Assembly (NCBI RefSeq): GCF_029892155.1
Contig: NZ_JARZAG010000011.1
Location: forward strand, 124,001-188,000
Direction: 5' to 3'
Source: Kitasatospora sp. GAS204B
GTDB taxonomy: Bacteria > Actinomycetota > Actinomycetes > Streptomycetales > Streptomycetaceae
DNA: 64,000 bases
The notes under the pieces are model-generated. The model saw nothing but the letters and a program-made list of their open reading frames with translations. It was not told the DNA's origin and did no database searches. Below, piece after piece: positions 25,777-33,264 of this stretch (position 1 is its first letter; each line of letters starts with the position of its first letter). Made by a program: the position numbers and the translations under genes.

Positions 25777-26679
25777 ATGTCAGAATGTCGGAGCATCCAC
25801 CTGTCGGACCATCATCCAGCCGAGGAGCCGACCGCGTTGCCCGCACCCGATGGCCAGCCCGAGCTCGCCCCGAGCGCCCTGCCCGAGACGGCGCTCTGGA
25901 CCCTCTACCACCGCGCCGCCGAGGCCCGGCGTCCGGACACCGTGCTGCGCGATCCCCAGGCCGTCGCCCTGGTCGACCGGATCGACTTCCCGTTCGTCGA
26001 CCGCTTCGGCCCCGCCCAGCCGACCGTCGCCCGGCTCCAGGCGCTGCGCGCCGGCGTTTTCGACCGCGAGGTCACCGACTTCCTGACCCGCAGCCCGCGC
26101 GGCACCGTGGTCTGTCTCGGTGAAGGCCTGGAGACCCAGTACTGGCGGACCGACAACGGCCGTGCCCGGTGGCTGGGCGTCGACCTGCCCGAGGCCGTCG
26201 CCCTGCGTGAGCGGCTGCTGCCGGCCGCCCCGCGCCACCGCCTGCTGGCCGGCTCGGTCACCGATCACGCCTGGCTGGACGAGGTCGATCCCGGCGACGA
26301 CCTGCTGATCACCGCCGAGGGCCTGCTGATGTACCTCCAGCCGACCGAGGTCCGTGCGCTGGTCGCCGCCTGTGCCGCCCGGCTGCCGCGCGCGACCTTC
26401 GTCTTCGACGCGGTGCCGCACTGGTTCAACCGGCTCGCCGAGGCGGCCGCCAAGCGCCCCGGCGGCTACCAGCCGCCGCGGATGCCCTGGACCATCGGCT
26501 CGCGCTCGCTGCTCGCCGACCCGCGCACCGTTCCGCTGGGAGCCCGGCGCACCTGGTTCCTGCGCGTGCTCGCCCTCGACCTGCCGGACCGGCGGGCCCG
26601 GCTGGTGCGTTCGTTCGGGCCGCTGGATCTGTTGCGGCGGCGTCCGGCGCACCCCGGCCGGCCGCGTCGGCAGGGCTGA
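25777..26679 (+). CDS. Class I SAM-dependent methyltransferase, leucine carboxyl methyltransferase (PPM) family
   Basis: The 300-residue protein matches the LCMT/PPM family: ETALWTLYHRAAEARRPDTVLRDPQAV at the N-terminus, TVVCLGEGLETQYWR as cofactor loop, WLGVDLPEAV binding the ribose, and LLITAEGLLMYLQPTEVRALV, a strong family hallmark. Bacterial members O-methylate small carboxylates or polyketides, for example in tetracenomycin-type pathways, but no such pathway is next to it. ATG 25777 has a weak ribosome site; an in-frame TTG at 25837 with GAGGAG nine bases before it would give a protein of 280 residues and may be the real start. Confidence 0.85.
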   Translation: MSECRSIHLSDHHPAEEPTALPAPDGQPELAPSALPETALWTLYHRAAEARRPDTVLRDPQAVALVDRIDFPFVDRFGPAQPTVARLQALRAGVFDREVTDFLTRSPRGTVVCLGEGLETQYWRTDNGRARWLGVDLPEAVALRERLLPAAPRHRLLAGSVTDHAWLDEVDPGDDLLITAEGLLMYLQPTEVRALVAACAARLPRATFVFDAVPHWFNRLAEAAAKRPGGYQPPRMPWTIGSRSLLADPRTVPLGARRTWFLRVLALDLPDRRARLVRSFGPLDLLRRRPAHPGRPRRQG

Positions 26680-26782
26680 AGCGAGCGACGGAACTTAAAG
26701 CACTGGTAAAGCGTTCGGGTTGAGGGCGGCAGGCTAGGCTGCCCTGTCGACCGATTCGAACCGCGTTCTGGAGGAACCGGCC

Positions 26783-27433
26783 TTGCACATCCAAGAGTGG
26801 ATCCAGAGCGCGCCGCCGAACGCGGTCTACGCACTGGTCGCCCTGATCATCGGCCTCGAGAGCCTCGGCATCCCGCTGCCCGGTGAGATCGCGCTGGTCT
26901 CGGCCGGCCTGCTGGCCGCCAAGGGCACGGTCGACCCGGCGCTGGTCGCGGTCTGCGCGGTGGCCGGTGCGGTGATCGGCGACTCGATCGGCTACTCGAT
27001 CGGACGCAAGGGTGGCCAGCCGCTGTTCGAGCGGCTCGGCCGGAAGTTCCCCCGCCACTTCGGTCCGGACCACCTGGCCACCGCCGAGCGGGCGTTCCAC
27101 AAGTGGGGCATGTGGGCCGTCTTCTTCGGCCGCTTCATCGCGCTGTTGCGGATCTTCGCCGGGCCGCTGGCCGGCTGCATGCGGATGCCGTACTGGAAGT
27201 TCCTGATCGCCAACGTGCTCGGCGGCATCTGCTGGGCGGGCGGGACCACGGTCGCCGTCTACTACGTGGGCAAGGTGGTGGAGCAGTACCTGAAGAACTT
27301 CTCCTACCTCGCCCTGGTGCTCGCGCTGGTGGGCGGCGGTGTCATGGGCCTGGTGATCAAGCGCCGGGCGGCACGCGCCCTCGTCGGCCACGCGGACGAG
27401 GAGCAGGGGCAGCAGGTCACCGTGGCGGAGTGA
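26783..27433 (+). CDS. DedA-family membrane protein
   Basis: The 216-residue protein has the DedA signatures ESLGIPLPGEIALVSAGLLAA near the N-terminus, GDSIGYSIGRKGG, and FFGRFIALLRIFAGPLAGCMRM, with about five membrane segments. DedA proteins recycle undecaprenyl phosphate or phospholipids across the membrane and affect envelope integrity and peptide resistance. TTG 26783 is the start, as GGAGGAA sits eight bases upstream. It is a distinct subfamily from the VTT protein at 11946-12608. It ends in a hydrophilic tail and is followed by a possible hairpin terminator. Confidence 0.9.
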   Translation: MHIQEWIQSAPPNAVYALVALIIGLESLGIPLPGEIALVSAGLLAAKGTVDPALVAVCAVAGAVIGDSIGYSIGRKGGQPLFERLGRKFPRHFGPDHLATAERAFHKWGMWAVFFGRFIALLRIFAGPLAGCMRMPYWKFLIANVLGGICWAGGTTVAVYYVGKVVEQYLKNFSYLALVLALVGGGVMGLVIKRRAARALVGHADEEQGQQVTVAE

Positions 27434-27455
27434 GCCGGCGAACCACCGGGGACGT

Positions 27456-27476
27456 CGGCTGACGGCCTGTCAGCCG
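27456..27476 (+). terminator. Short hairpin after the DedA gene
   Basis: CGGCTGAC (27456-27463) and GTCAGCCG (27469-27476) form an 8-bp stem with a five-base loop, 22 bp after the stop codon. There is no T-run. Confidence 0.45.
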
Positions 27477-27536
27477 GCGCCGCCGACCGCACGTAGGATC
27501 GTCGCCGGTACGTGCGGCGAGAGTGCGGAGAGACTG

Positions 27537-28208
27537 ATGACCGAGCAGCAGCAGTGGAGTGCGGTGGACCGGTACCTGGACGGGGTGCTGGTCGGTGCGG
27601 ACGCGGCGCTGACCGCCGCACTGGCGACCAGTGAGAAGGCCGGGTTGCCGCAGATCGCCGTCTCGCCCACCCAGGGCAAGCTGCTCCACCTGCTGGCCCT
27701 GACCGCGGGCGCCCGGCGGATCCTGGAGATCGGCTCGCTCGGCGGCTACAGCGCGATCTGGCTGGGCCGGGCGCTGCCCGCCGACGGCCGGCTGATCTCG
27801 TTGGAGCTCTCGCCGGCCCATGCCGCCGTCGCCCGGGCCAACCTGCACGAGGCCGGACTGGAGAAGGTGGCCGAGGTGCGGACCGGGCGGGCCGTCGACA
27901 GCCTGGCGGAGCTGGTGGACGACGGCGCCGAGCCGTTCGACCTGGTCTTCATCGACGCGGACAAGCCCAGCAACCCGGAGTACGTCGGCTGGGCGCTGCG
28001 GCTCGCCCGGCCCGGCACGCTGATCATCGTGGACAACGTGGTGCGCGGCGGGGCGGTGGCCGACGCCGGCAGCACGGATGCGTCCGTGGTCGGGATCCGC
28101 GCGATGCACGAGCTGGTCGCGGCCGAGCCACGGCTGGAGGCCACGGCGGTGCAGACGGTGGGCAGCAAGGGGTACGACGGGTTCACGCTGATCCGGGTGA
28201 TGAGCTGA
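27537..28208 (+). CDS. Class I SAM-dependent O-methyltransferase (CCoAMT-like)
   Basis: The 223-residue protein matches the cation-dependent O-methyltransferase family (Methyltransf_3): RRILEIGSLGGYSAIWLGRAL binds the cofactor, LISLELSPAHAAVARANL follows, and LVFIDADKPSNPEYVGWAL carries the metal-binding Asp, with DNVVRGG after it. Such enzymes methylate catechol-type hydroxyls. ATG 27537 has GGAGAG close upstream. The gene ends at a strong bidirectional terminator and is convergent with the small gene of the encapsulin locus. The substrate is unknown. Confidence 0.9.
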   Translation: MTEQQQWSAVDRYLDGVLVGADAALTAALATSEKAGLPQIAVSPTQGKLLHLLALTAGARRILEIGSLGGYSAIWLGRALPADGRLISLELSPAHAAVARANLHEAGLEKVAEVRTGRAVDSLAELVDDGAEPFDLVFIDADKPSNPEYVGWALRLARPGTLIIVDNVVRGGAVADAGSTDASVVGIRAMHELVAAEPRLEATAVQTVGSKGYDGFTLIRVMS

Positions 28209-28263
28209 TCGGATCGTCGGATCGCCGGCCCGCGGGAGTCGGCGGCTGGGGCGACGGACTGGT

Positions 28264-28309
28264 CCGGGCCTCGTTCAGCTGACGGCGAGGACAGCTGAAC
28301 GAGGCCCGG
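28264..28309. terminator. Bidirectional terminator between the O-methyltransferase and encapsulin loci
   Basis: Perfect 18-bp arms: 28264-28281 (CCGGGCCTCGTTCAGCTG) and 28292-28309, around a 10-base loop. It lies 55 bp after the methyltransferase stop and 50 bp after the small cargo-like gene stop on the other strand, so it can end both transcripts. Confidence 0.85.
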
Positions 28310-28359
28310 GGTTTCGGGGAGCGGGCCATCGGCCGATCTGCGGCCCGCCTGACGGTCCG

Positions 28360-28701
28360 TCAGAGTACCGGCCCGCAGGGCTGCCGGGGGAGTGCGGAGG
28401 CAGCGAGGCCGCGCGCGCCCAGACCGGACGCGCCCAGACCGGACGCGCCCAGGCCGGTGGGCCCGGTGGGGATCCGCGCGCCGCAGGTCCGGCCTGCCGC
28501 CGCCTCGATCGCCGTGGCCACCGCGTCCGCGACCCGGCTCGCCAAGGCCTGACCACCTGCGGCCGGGGTGCTCGTGGCGAGGCCCTCGACCACGCGGTCG
28601 ACCCCGGGGCGGGCCGGCAGCCGGGCCGCCGCCGTCCCGAGGCCGGTCGGGCCCGCGCTGAACCGCGGCGGTGAAGCAGGTGGCGGTGGTGCTGACGCCA
28701 T
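28360..28701 (-). CDS. Small Ala/Gly/Pro-rich protein encoded next to the encapsulin, with two GPTGLG motifs (cargo-like)
   Basis: The 113-residue protein has a Pro-rich N-terminus, a first motif GPTGLGTAAARL (residues about 17-28), a short helical Ala-rich middle (ALASRVADAVATAIEAAAG), and a second motif region GPTGLGASGLGASGLGARGL. It ends in CGPVL. It has no catalytic domain. ATG 28701 has AAGGAGA with a six-base spacer and lies 34 bp after the shell gene stop, so expression with the shell looks deliberate. The motif resembles, from memory, the disordered N-terminal region of encapsulated 2-methylisoborneol synthases. It could be a cargo remnant, a stand-alone loading peptide or an unrelated low-complexity protein. 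Confidence 0.7.
   Translation of the reverse strand: MASAPPPPASPPRFSAGPTGLGTAAARLPARPGVDRVVEGLATSTPAAGGQALASRVADAVATAIEAAAGRTCGARIPTGPTGLGASGLGASGLGARGLAASALPRQPCGPVL
28415..28459. repeat. Three tandem 15-bp units inside the cargo-like gene
   Basis: Units 28415-28429 and 28430-28444 are identical (GCGCCCAGACCGGAC) and 28445-28459 differs at two bases. On the minus strand they encode repeats of GLGAS/GLGAR, showing that the second motif has grown by in-frame tandem duplication. Confidence 0.9.
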
Positions 28702-28735
28702 GTCAGGTCTCCTTCGATGCGGGGCGGCCGGGGCG

Positions 28736-30160
28736 TCAGCCACGGGCGCGAGCGACCTCGACGTTCTCCAGCACGCCGAGCGCGTCGGGCACCAGGATGG
28801 CGGCGGAGTAGTAGGCGCTGACCAGGTAGGAGACCACCGCCTTCTCGTTGATGCCCATGAAGCGCACGTTCAGTCCGGGCTCGTACTCGTCCGGGATGCC
28901 GATCTGGTTCAAGCCGATCACCCCCTGGTTGGACTCGCCGGCGCGCATCGCGATGATCGAGGAGGTGTGCCCGCCGACCACCGGAATCTTGCCGCACGGG
29001 AAGATCGGCACGCCGCGCCAGGCCGGGATGTGGTGGCCACCGACGTCGACCGAGCCGAAGTAGATGCCCCGCTTGCTGCACTCGCGCCCGAACGCGGCGA
29101 TGGCGCGCGGGTGGGCGAAGATGTGCGAGGTCTCGCGGCGCAGGCTGAGCAGCTCGTCCAGATCGTCCGGGGTGGGCGGGCCGGAGTGGGTCTGGATCCG
29201 CTGGTCGTAGTCGGCGTTCGCCAGCAGGCCGAAGTCGGGGTTGTTGACCACCTCGAACTCCTGGCGCTCGCGCAGCGCCTCGATGGTTAGCTTCAACTGC
29301 TGCTCGACCTGGTTCATCGGGTCGTTGAAGAGGTCGGCGACCCGGCTGTGCACCCGCAGCACGGTCTGCGCGACGCTCAGCTCGTACTCGCGCGGCGCCA
29401 GCTCGTAGTCCACGAAGGTGCCGGGCAGCTCGTGCTCGCCCTCGTGGCCGGCCGCCAACTCGATGGCGGCCTCGCCGTGCTGGTTCTGCGCCTGATCGGC
29501 GTCGGCCAGGTACTGGTCGATCAGCTCCCGCAGTTCGGCGGAGCGGGCCGCCAGCTCCTGGAAGGCCCCCCAGGGCAGGGTGAGCACGGTGGCGGCGGTG
29601 GTCGCCTTGACGGTGTACTCCCACAGGGCGTCGGAGCGGCCGACCACCTCGTCGCCCAGGTGGTCGCCGTCGGCCAGGTGGCCGAGGACGGCGGACTCGC
29701 CGTACTTGCCGAGGCCGATCTTGTTGATCTTGCCGTGGGCGATCAGGTAGATCTCGTCGATCGGCTGCCCGGCCTCGACCAGCACCTCGCCGGCGACCAC
29801 CTCGCGCTGGGTGAAGCGCCTGGCCAGCTCGCCGAGCAGCGCCTCGTCCGCCACGTCGCGCAGCACCGGGACCTCGCGCAGCGACGGCGGCACGACCCGG
29901 ACCTCGGCGCCGGTCTTCACAAAGCTCACCCGGCCGCGCCCGACCGCGTAACTCAGCCGGCGGTTCACCCGGTAGGTGCCGCCGGAGACCTGCACCCAGG
30001 GCAGCGCGCGCAGCAGCCAGCGCGAGCTGATGCCCTGCATCTGGGGCTCGGATTTGGTGGTGGTGGCGAGGTTGCGCGCCGCCGTCGTGCTCAGGCTGAG
30101 CTGAGCGCTCTGTTGGACCTGCTGCGGTTCGGTCGGTGCCGGCCCGGTGTCGATCGACAT
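28736..30160 (-). CDS. Family 2B encapsulin nanocompartment shell protein (with cNMP-binding-like domain)
   Basis: The 474-residue protein has a disordered, Gln/Ser/Thr-rich N-terminal arm (1-45), the start of an HK97-type fold, an inserted cyclic-nucleotide-binding-like domain (about 90-215; VEAGQPIDEIYLIAHGKINKI and LADGDHLGDEVV), and a long HK97-like C-terminal part with VGGHHIPAWRGVPIFPCGKIPV and ESNQGVIGLNQIGIPDEYEPG. This combination defines family 2B encapsulins, which assemble into icosahedral shells. They are often misnamed Crp-type regulators, but there is no DNA-binding helix-turn-helix. Family 2B shells in Streptomyces usually lie beside terpene cyclase or polyprenyl transferase cargo genes; neither is present here. 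ATG 30160 has GGAGAG upstream. Confidence 0.92.
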   Translation of the reverse strand: MSIDTGPAPTEPQQVQQSAQLSLSTTAARNLATTTKSEPQMQGISSRWLLRALPWVQVSGGTYRVNRRLSYAVGRGRVSFVKTGAEVRVVPPSLREVPVLRDVADEALLGELARRFTQREVVAGEVLVEAGQPIDEIYLIAHGKINKIGLGKYGESAVLGHLADGDHLGDEVVGRSDALWEYTVKATTAATVLTLPWGAFQELAARSAELRELIDQYLADADQAQNQHGEAAIELAAGHEGEHELPGTFVDYELAPREYELSVAQTVLRVHSRVADLFNDPMNQVEQQLKLTIEALRERQEFEVVNNPDFGLLANADYDQRIQTHSGPPTPDDLDELLSLRRETSHIFAHPRAIAAFGRECSKRGIYFGSVDVGGHHIPAWRGVPIFPCGKIPVVGGHTSSIIAMRAGESNQGVIGLNQIGIPDEYEPGLNVRFMGINEKAVVSYLVSAYYSAAILVPDALGVLENVEVARARG

Positions 30161-30500
30161 CGGCTCTCTCCATTCGTCACGGTCGCGGCAGCAGGGTGAG
30201 ATCCGTCTGACGCGATGGAATCCGTTGCGTGGTTCAGATTCCATCGCATGGCCGCCACCCGGGAGAAGGAGATCGGGAAAAGAGCTGATCCATGGGGAAG
30301 CGTTTCTCCGGCTCTGCGCCGGTACGGCGGATCAACTACTCAAAGGGGCGCGTGAGCTGTTTGCGCGCGCCCTTGATTCGCTCGAAAATGCGAGTTGAGA
30401 ATGCTAGTCGAGAAATGGCAAGCAGGTTATATGACAGTCAGTTGGCGAATGTCGGCTCAGCCGGACGGACTGTCAACGGGTGGGTGGCGCGGGCCGACGG
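30161..30500. other. 340-bp intergenic region between the encapsulin and pore-like protein genes
   Basis: There is no coding gene. Besides the inverted repeat at 30212-30247, the stretch 30340-30450 is relatively AT-rich (for example around 30420-30440, GCAAGCAGGTTATATGAC) and may hold the shell promoter reading on the minus strand. Confidence 0.5.
30212..30247. promoter_or_regulatory. 11-bp perfect inverted repeat upstream of the encapsulin gene
   Basis: GCGATGGAATC (30212-30222) and GATTCCATCGC (30237-30247) flank a 14-base spacer, 52-87 bp upstream of the shell start codon. The length and placement suit a regulator binding site or a 5' UTR hairpin. Confidence 0.6.
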
Positions 30501-31601
30501 TCAGGCCTGCACCCCCGGCCTGCGGTCGGCCGGACGGCGTGGCGGGATCGGGCTGGCGGGGAAGTCGCGCGGGCCGGTCCACAGCGCGGGCACCGCGTCC
30601 GAGCGCCGTGCCAGTTGATAGGCGATGGACTCGTAGTTGACCCGCCAGCCCTGGAAGTGCGGCCAGGCGAGTACCGTCGGCCGTTCGGTGGCGAAGCCGG
30701 CCGCGGTGATCATGCTGACCGCCGCGTCGAACTCGGCGTAGGTGAGCCGGAGCGGGCTGTTCGGCTCCGGATCCGGGTCGTAGTCGATCCGCACCACCCG
30801 GGCGATGTCGCGCAGCGCGGTGAACCCGGCGCGCAGCACCAGCCGGGCCTCCGGCGGCGCGTTGCGGGGACTGACGGCGAGTTGGATCGCGGCGGCGTCC
30901 ATCACGGCGATCAGTCCGACGATCCAGCTGCGGTACGGCTGCGGTGAGCGGAAGGAGATCAGCACCGGGTAGTTGGAGTGGCTCTCGCCCAGCTCGGCGG
31001 CCAGCCGCTCCCAGTCCCGGTAGAGCTGCGGCAGCGCCGTCTCGGTGTCCACCAGGGACTGCCGGGCCAGCAGCTCCGGGCCCCAGGCCGGCTCGCCCGC
31101 CCGCGACTGCAGCAGCGTCACCTCGACCTCGCGGCGGTTGTACGAGCCGTACAGCGTGGGCAGGTAGGCGATCTGCAGCGCGATCACCACCGGGCCGCTG
31201 ACCGCCGCCAGGAAGTCCAGCGCGGAGAGCCGCAGGCGGTCGCCGCTGGCGAAGCCGAGGGTGAAGAGGCTGGAGCCGGCCTCGCGCAGCGAGACGCTCC
31301 AGGAGAGACCGGAGTCGGCGTACAGCAGCAGGGTGAAGGAGGCCAGCAGGGAGAGCAGCCAGCAGAACAGCATGCCCACCAGGACCAGTGGCGCCAGCCA
31401 GGCCTGAGCCCGGTCGTGCGCGCGGTAGGTGCCGAAGGGTGCCGCGCAGGCGTGCAGCAGGGCGCGCACGGTGCGCCAGAGCCGCTGGACCAGCGAGGAG
31501 TAGAGCCCGCGCGGCACCACCAGGGTGCGCAGGATGCTGGCGATGGTGAGCGGGAGCAGCAGGACGCCGGCCAGCGCCGAGATCAACCTCATGGCGGACA
31601 T
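30501..31601 (-). CDS. Membrane protein with potassium-channel-like pore-loop layout, function unknown
   Basis: The 366-residue protein has a hydrophobic N-terminal helix (about 5-28), a second helix (about 68-94), a re-entrant-like stretch AGSSLFTLGFASGD (108-121), and a third helix (about 128-150), followed by a soluble region of 215 residues. Helix, pore loop, helix with a T-x-G-F-x-x-G-D sequence is reminiscent of the TVGYGD filter of potassium channels but has two extra residues, so ion selectivity is doubtful. The soluble tail has no domain I recognise. It may be a ligand-gated or degenerate channel. No strong ribosome site is visible at ATG 31601. Confidence 0.7.
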   Translation of the reverse strand: MSAMRLISALAGVLLLPLTIASILRTLVVPRGLYSSLVQRLWRTVRALLHACAAPFGTYRAHDRAQAWLAPLVLVGMLFCWLLSLLASFTLLLYADSGLSWSVSLREAGSSLFTLGFASGDRLRLSALDFLAAVSGPVVIALQIAYLPTLYGSYNRREVEVTLLQSRAGEPAWGPELLARQSLVDTETALPQLYRDWERLAAELGESHSNYPVLISFRSPQPYRSWIVGLIAVMDAAAIQLAVSPRNAPPEARLVLRAGFTALRDIARVVRIDYDPDPEPNSPLRLTYAEFDAAVSMITAAGFATERPTVLAWPHFQGWRVNYESIAYQLARRSDAVPALWTGPRDFPASPIPPRRPADRRPGVQA

Positions 31602-31742
31602 TGTCGATCATCCGACCGCATGCTCGTCGGATCGGCTCGGTGGTTGTCGACCGGGCAGGACGCCGGACGCGCGCACGCGGTGCTCCGCCTGGGCCGTGCG
31701 GGCCCTGCCGGATCACCGCGTGACGTGCTGTTCGACGTACCG

Positions 31743-32477
31743 TCAGCTGGGTTGCCGGGAGAGCTGGCTGAAGCGTTGCAGGCTCTGCTGATAGGCCGCC
31801 GGGGTGACGTGCATCGGTCCGGTGTACGGGTGTGTCATGTGCAGAACCAGGTAGACACCGAAGCCGACCACCGCGCCGACCAGGCCCAGCGCGATCGCCT
31901 CACGCCGCTGGAAGGTGAGTCCCGCGATCGGCGCGAAGAGCAGCACCAGCATCCCGGTGCCGATCAGCGCGGGGTAGAGCGGGGAGGGCAGCGACAGCGA
32001 GGTGTCCGCCAGCCGGATCTGCCGCTTGGTGTAGATGTCGTCCAGATCGCTCAGCTCGGTGGTTCGTTGCGGTGAGTCGGGCTCCGCCTCGACGTGCTGC
32101 CGGGCCGCGTCCAGGCCGGCCCAGGTGCCGGCATCGGAACCGCCGTGCGTCATCGCCGTGAAGTCCGGTCCGATCACGTCGGTGACGTAGGAGCGCAGCA
32201 GCGGCCGGGTGCTGGCATCGGCATCGGTGTAGGCGGCGTTCAGCGAGCGGGCCTCGTCCCAGGTGTGTCCCCGTGCGGTGTTCAGGTTGGACCAGGAGCC
32301 GGCGATCAGGAACGCGGCGACCAGGATGAAGGAGGAGAGCGAGGCCGAGCCCAGGAAGCTGAGCGCGCCTCCGGAGAAGGCGCCCTCGCGGGAACGGCTG
32401 GTGCGGCCGAAGGCGGCCAGGATGCCCACGGCCACGGCGGCGCCGAGCATGACGGCGATGACGATTCCCAGGCTCAA
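31743..32477 (-). CDS. DUF4239-like four-helix membrane protein
   Basis: The 244-residue protein has two N-terminal membrane helices (SLGIVIAVMLGAAVAVGILAA and SFLGSASLSSFILVAAFLIAGSW), a soluble helical region rich in acidic and Thr residues (ARSLNAAYTDADASTRPLLRSYV), and two C-terminal helices. This fits the DUF4239 (bestrophin-like) pattern. The start is TTG 32477: GGGAGA lies five bases before it and the first helix begins at once. The TTG overlaps the TGA of the upstream proline-rich gene (TTGA), so the two are translationally coupled. Function is unknown. Confidence 0.78.
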   Translation of the reverse strand: MSLGIVIAVMLGAAVAVGILAAFGRTSRSREGAFSGGALSFLGSASLSSFILVAAFLIAGSWSNLNTARGHTWDEARSLNAAYTDADASTRPLLRSYVTDVIGPDFTAMTHGGSDAGTWAGLDAARQHVEAEPDSPQRTTELSDLDDIYTKRQIRLADTSLSLPSPLYPALIGTGMLVLLFAPIAGLTFQRREAIALGLVGAVVGFGVYLVLHMTHPYTGPMHVTPAAYQQSLQRFSQLSRQPS

Positions 32478-33136
32478 CGACGTCTCCCCATGGTGTGGTT
32501 GATGAAAGTGGCGGCAGCCGCGAGGACGGCCGGGACGGTGATCGCGACGAGCGCGAAGGCGCTCTGCGGGTCGCCCGGCAGCGCGAGGCTGTCGTCGGGC
32601 GGGCGGGTCGGCACGGCGGTGACGGCGTGCAGCTGGCTGGGTGGCGGCGGGGCCGGCAGGACGGGGGCGTGCCGGGCGGGCGGCGGGGGTGGGGGTGGCG
32701 GGGGCGGTGGCGGTGCGTGGTGGATGAGGGGAGCGGCCGCTTTGGGGGTGGCGGGCTTGTGCGGGGGCGGGGGCGGGGGAGGAGGTGGGGGAGGCGGCGG
32801 CGTGGGCCGTGGTGGGGGTGGAGGAGGCGGAGGCGGAGGTGGTGGTGGCGGCGGAGGTGGTGGAGAAGGTGGTGGCGGACACGGTGGTGGCGGTGGTGGG
32901 CACAGGTGCGGCGGCGGGGGAGGCGTCGGCGGGCACGGGTGCGGGGGATGCGGTGGGTGTGGTGGCTCCGGCGGCCAGGGCGGCCAGGGCGGGTCGTGGT
33001 GCGGTGGGTCGTGGTGCGGTGGGTCGGGCGACCCGGCATGATCGTGGTGCCCGGGCTCGTGGTGCCCGGGTTCCGGCAGCCCAGGGGTGTGCTGATGGCC
33101 CGGTGCCTGCTGCGGACCGTCGTCGTCACCTTGCAT
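32474..33136 (-). CDS. Poly-proline/histidine-rich tail-anchored protein
   Basis: The 220-residue protein has a His/Pro/Asp-rich N-terminus (repeats of PPHHDPP, GHHEPGHHDHAG), then very long proline runs (one of 18 in a row, broken by single Arg, Thr, His or Cys), and a C-terminal membrane helix ALVAITVPAVLAAAATFI followed by a basic end (MGRRR). The His clusters could bind metal and the proline runs should form a stiff polyproline helix and need EF-P for translation. It is coupled by a TTGA overlap to the DUF4239-like gene. No ribosome site is visible at ATG 33136, so the exact N-terminus is uncertain. I do not recognise the family. Confidence 0.65.
   Translation of the reverse strand: MQGDDDGPQQAPGHQHTPGLPEPGHHEPGHHDHAGSPDPPHHDPPHHDPPWPPWPPEPPHPPHPPHPCPPTPPPPPHLCPPPPPPCPPPPSPPPPPPPPPPPPPPPPPPRPTPPPPPPPPPPPPPHKPATPKAAAPLIHHAPPPPPPPPPPPPARHAPVLPAPPPPSQLHAVTAVPTRPPDDSLALPGDPQSAFALVAITVPAVLAAAATFINHTMGRRR
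32640..33010. repeat. Extreme G-rich (plus) / C-rich (minus) low-complexity tract
   Basis: The coding region of the poly-proline gene is almost pure G with few C, T or A on the plus strand, with many runs of four or more G. The plus strand is the template for this gene, so G-quadruplexes could impede transcription. Length polymorphism and sequencing errors are likely here. Confidence 0.85.
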
Positions 33137-33264
33137 GCGCAGGACGATAATCAGCTGTGAATTCCCCTGAATACCGAATGGACCAGCCGGCAGGGCCCTG
33201 GCAGGGGAATTGACCCTTCCGGGGGTCCGGCAGTCGCCTCAGCGTACGTGTGGCGAACTCGTGT

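Noticed and set aside
28736..30160. Crp/Fnr-type transcriptional regulator
   Set aside because: The cNMP-like domain is inserted within a large HK97-like protein and no DNA-binding helix-turn-helix is present, so an encapsulin shell is the better call.
32094..33041. Long plus-strand open frame encoding a glycine-rich protein
   Set aside because: It is the antisense of the poly-proline gene and DUF4239-like gene; the minus-strand frame has a membrane helix, a coupled start and family likeness, the plus frame has none.
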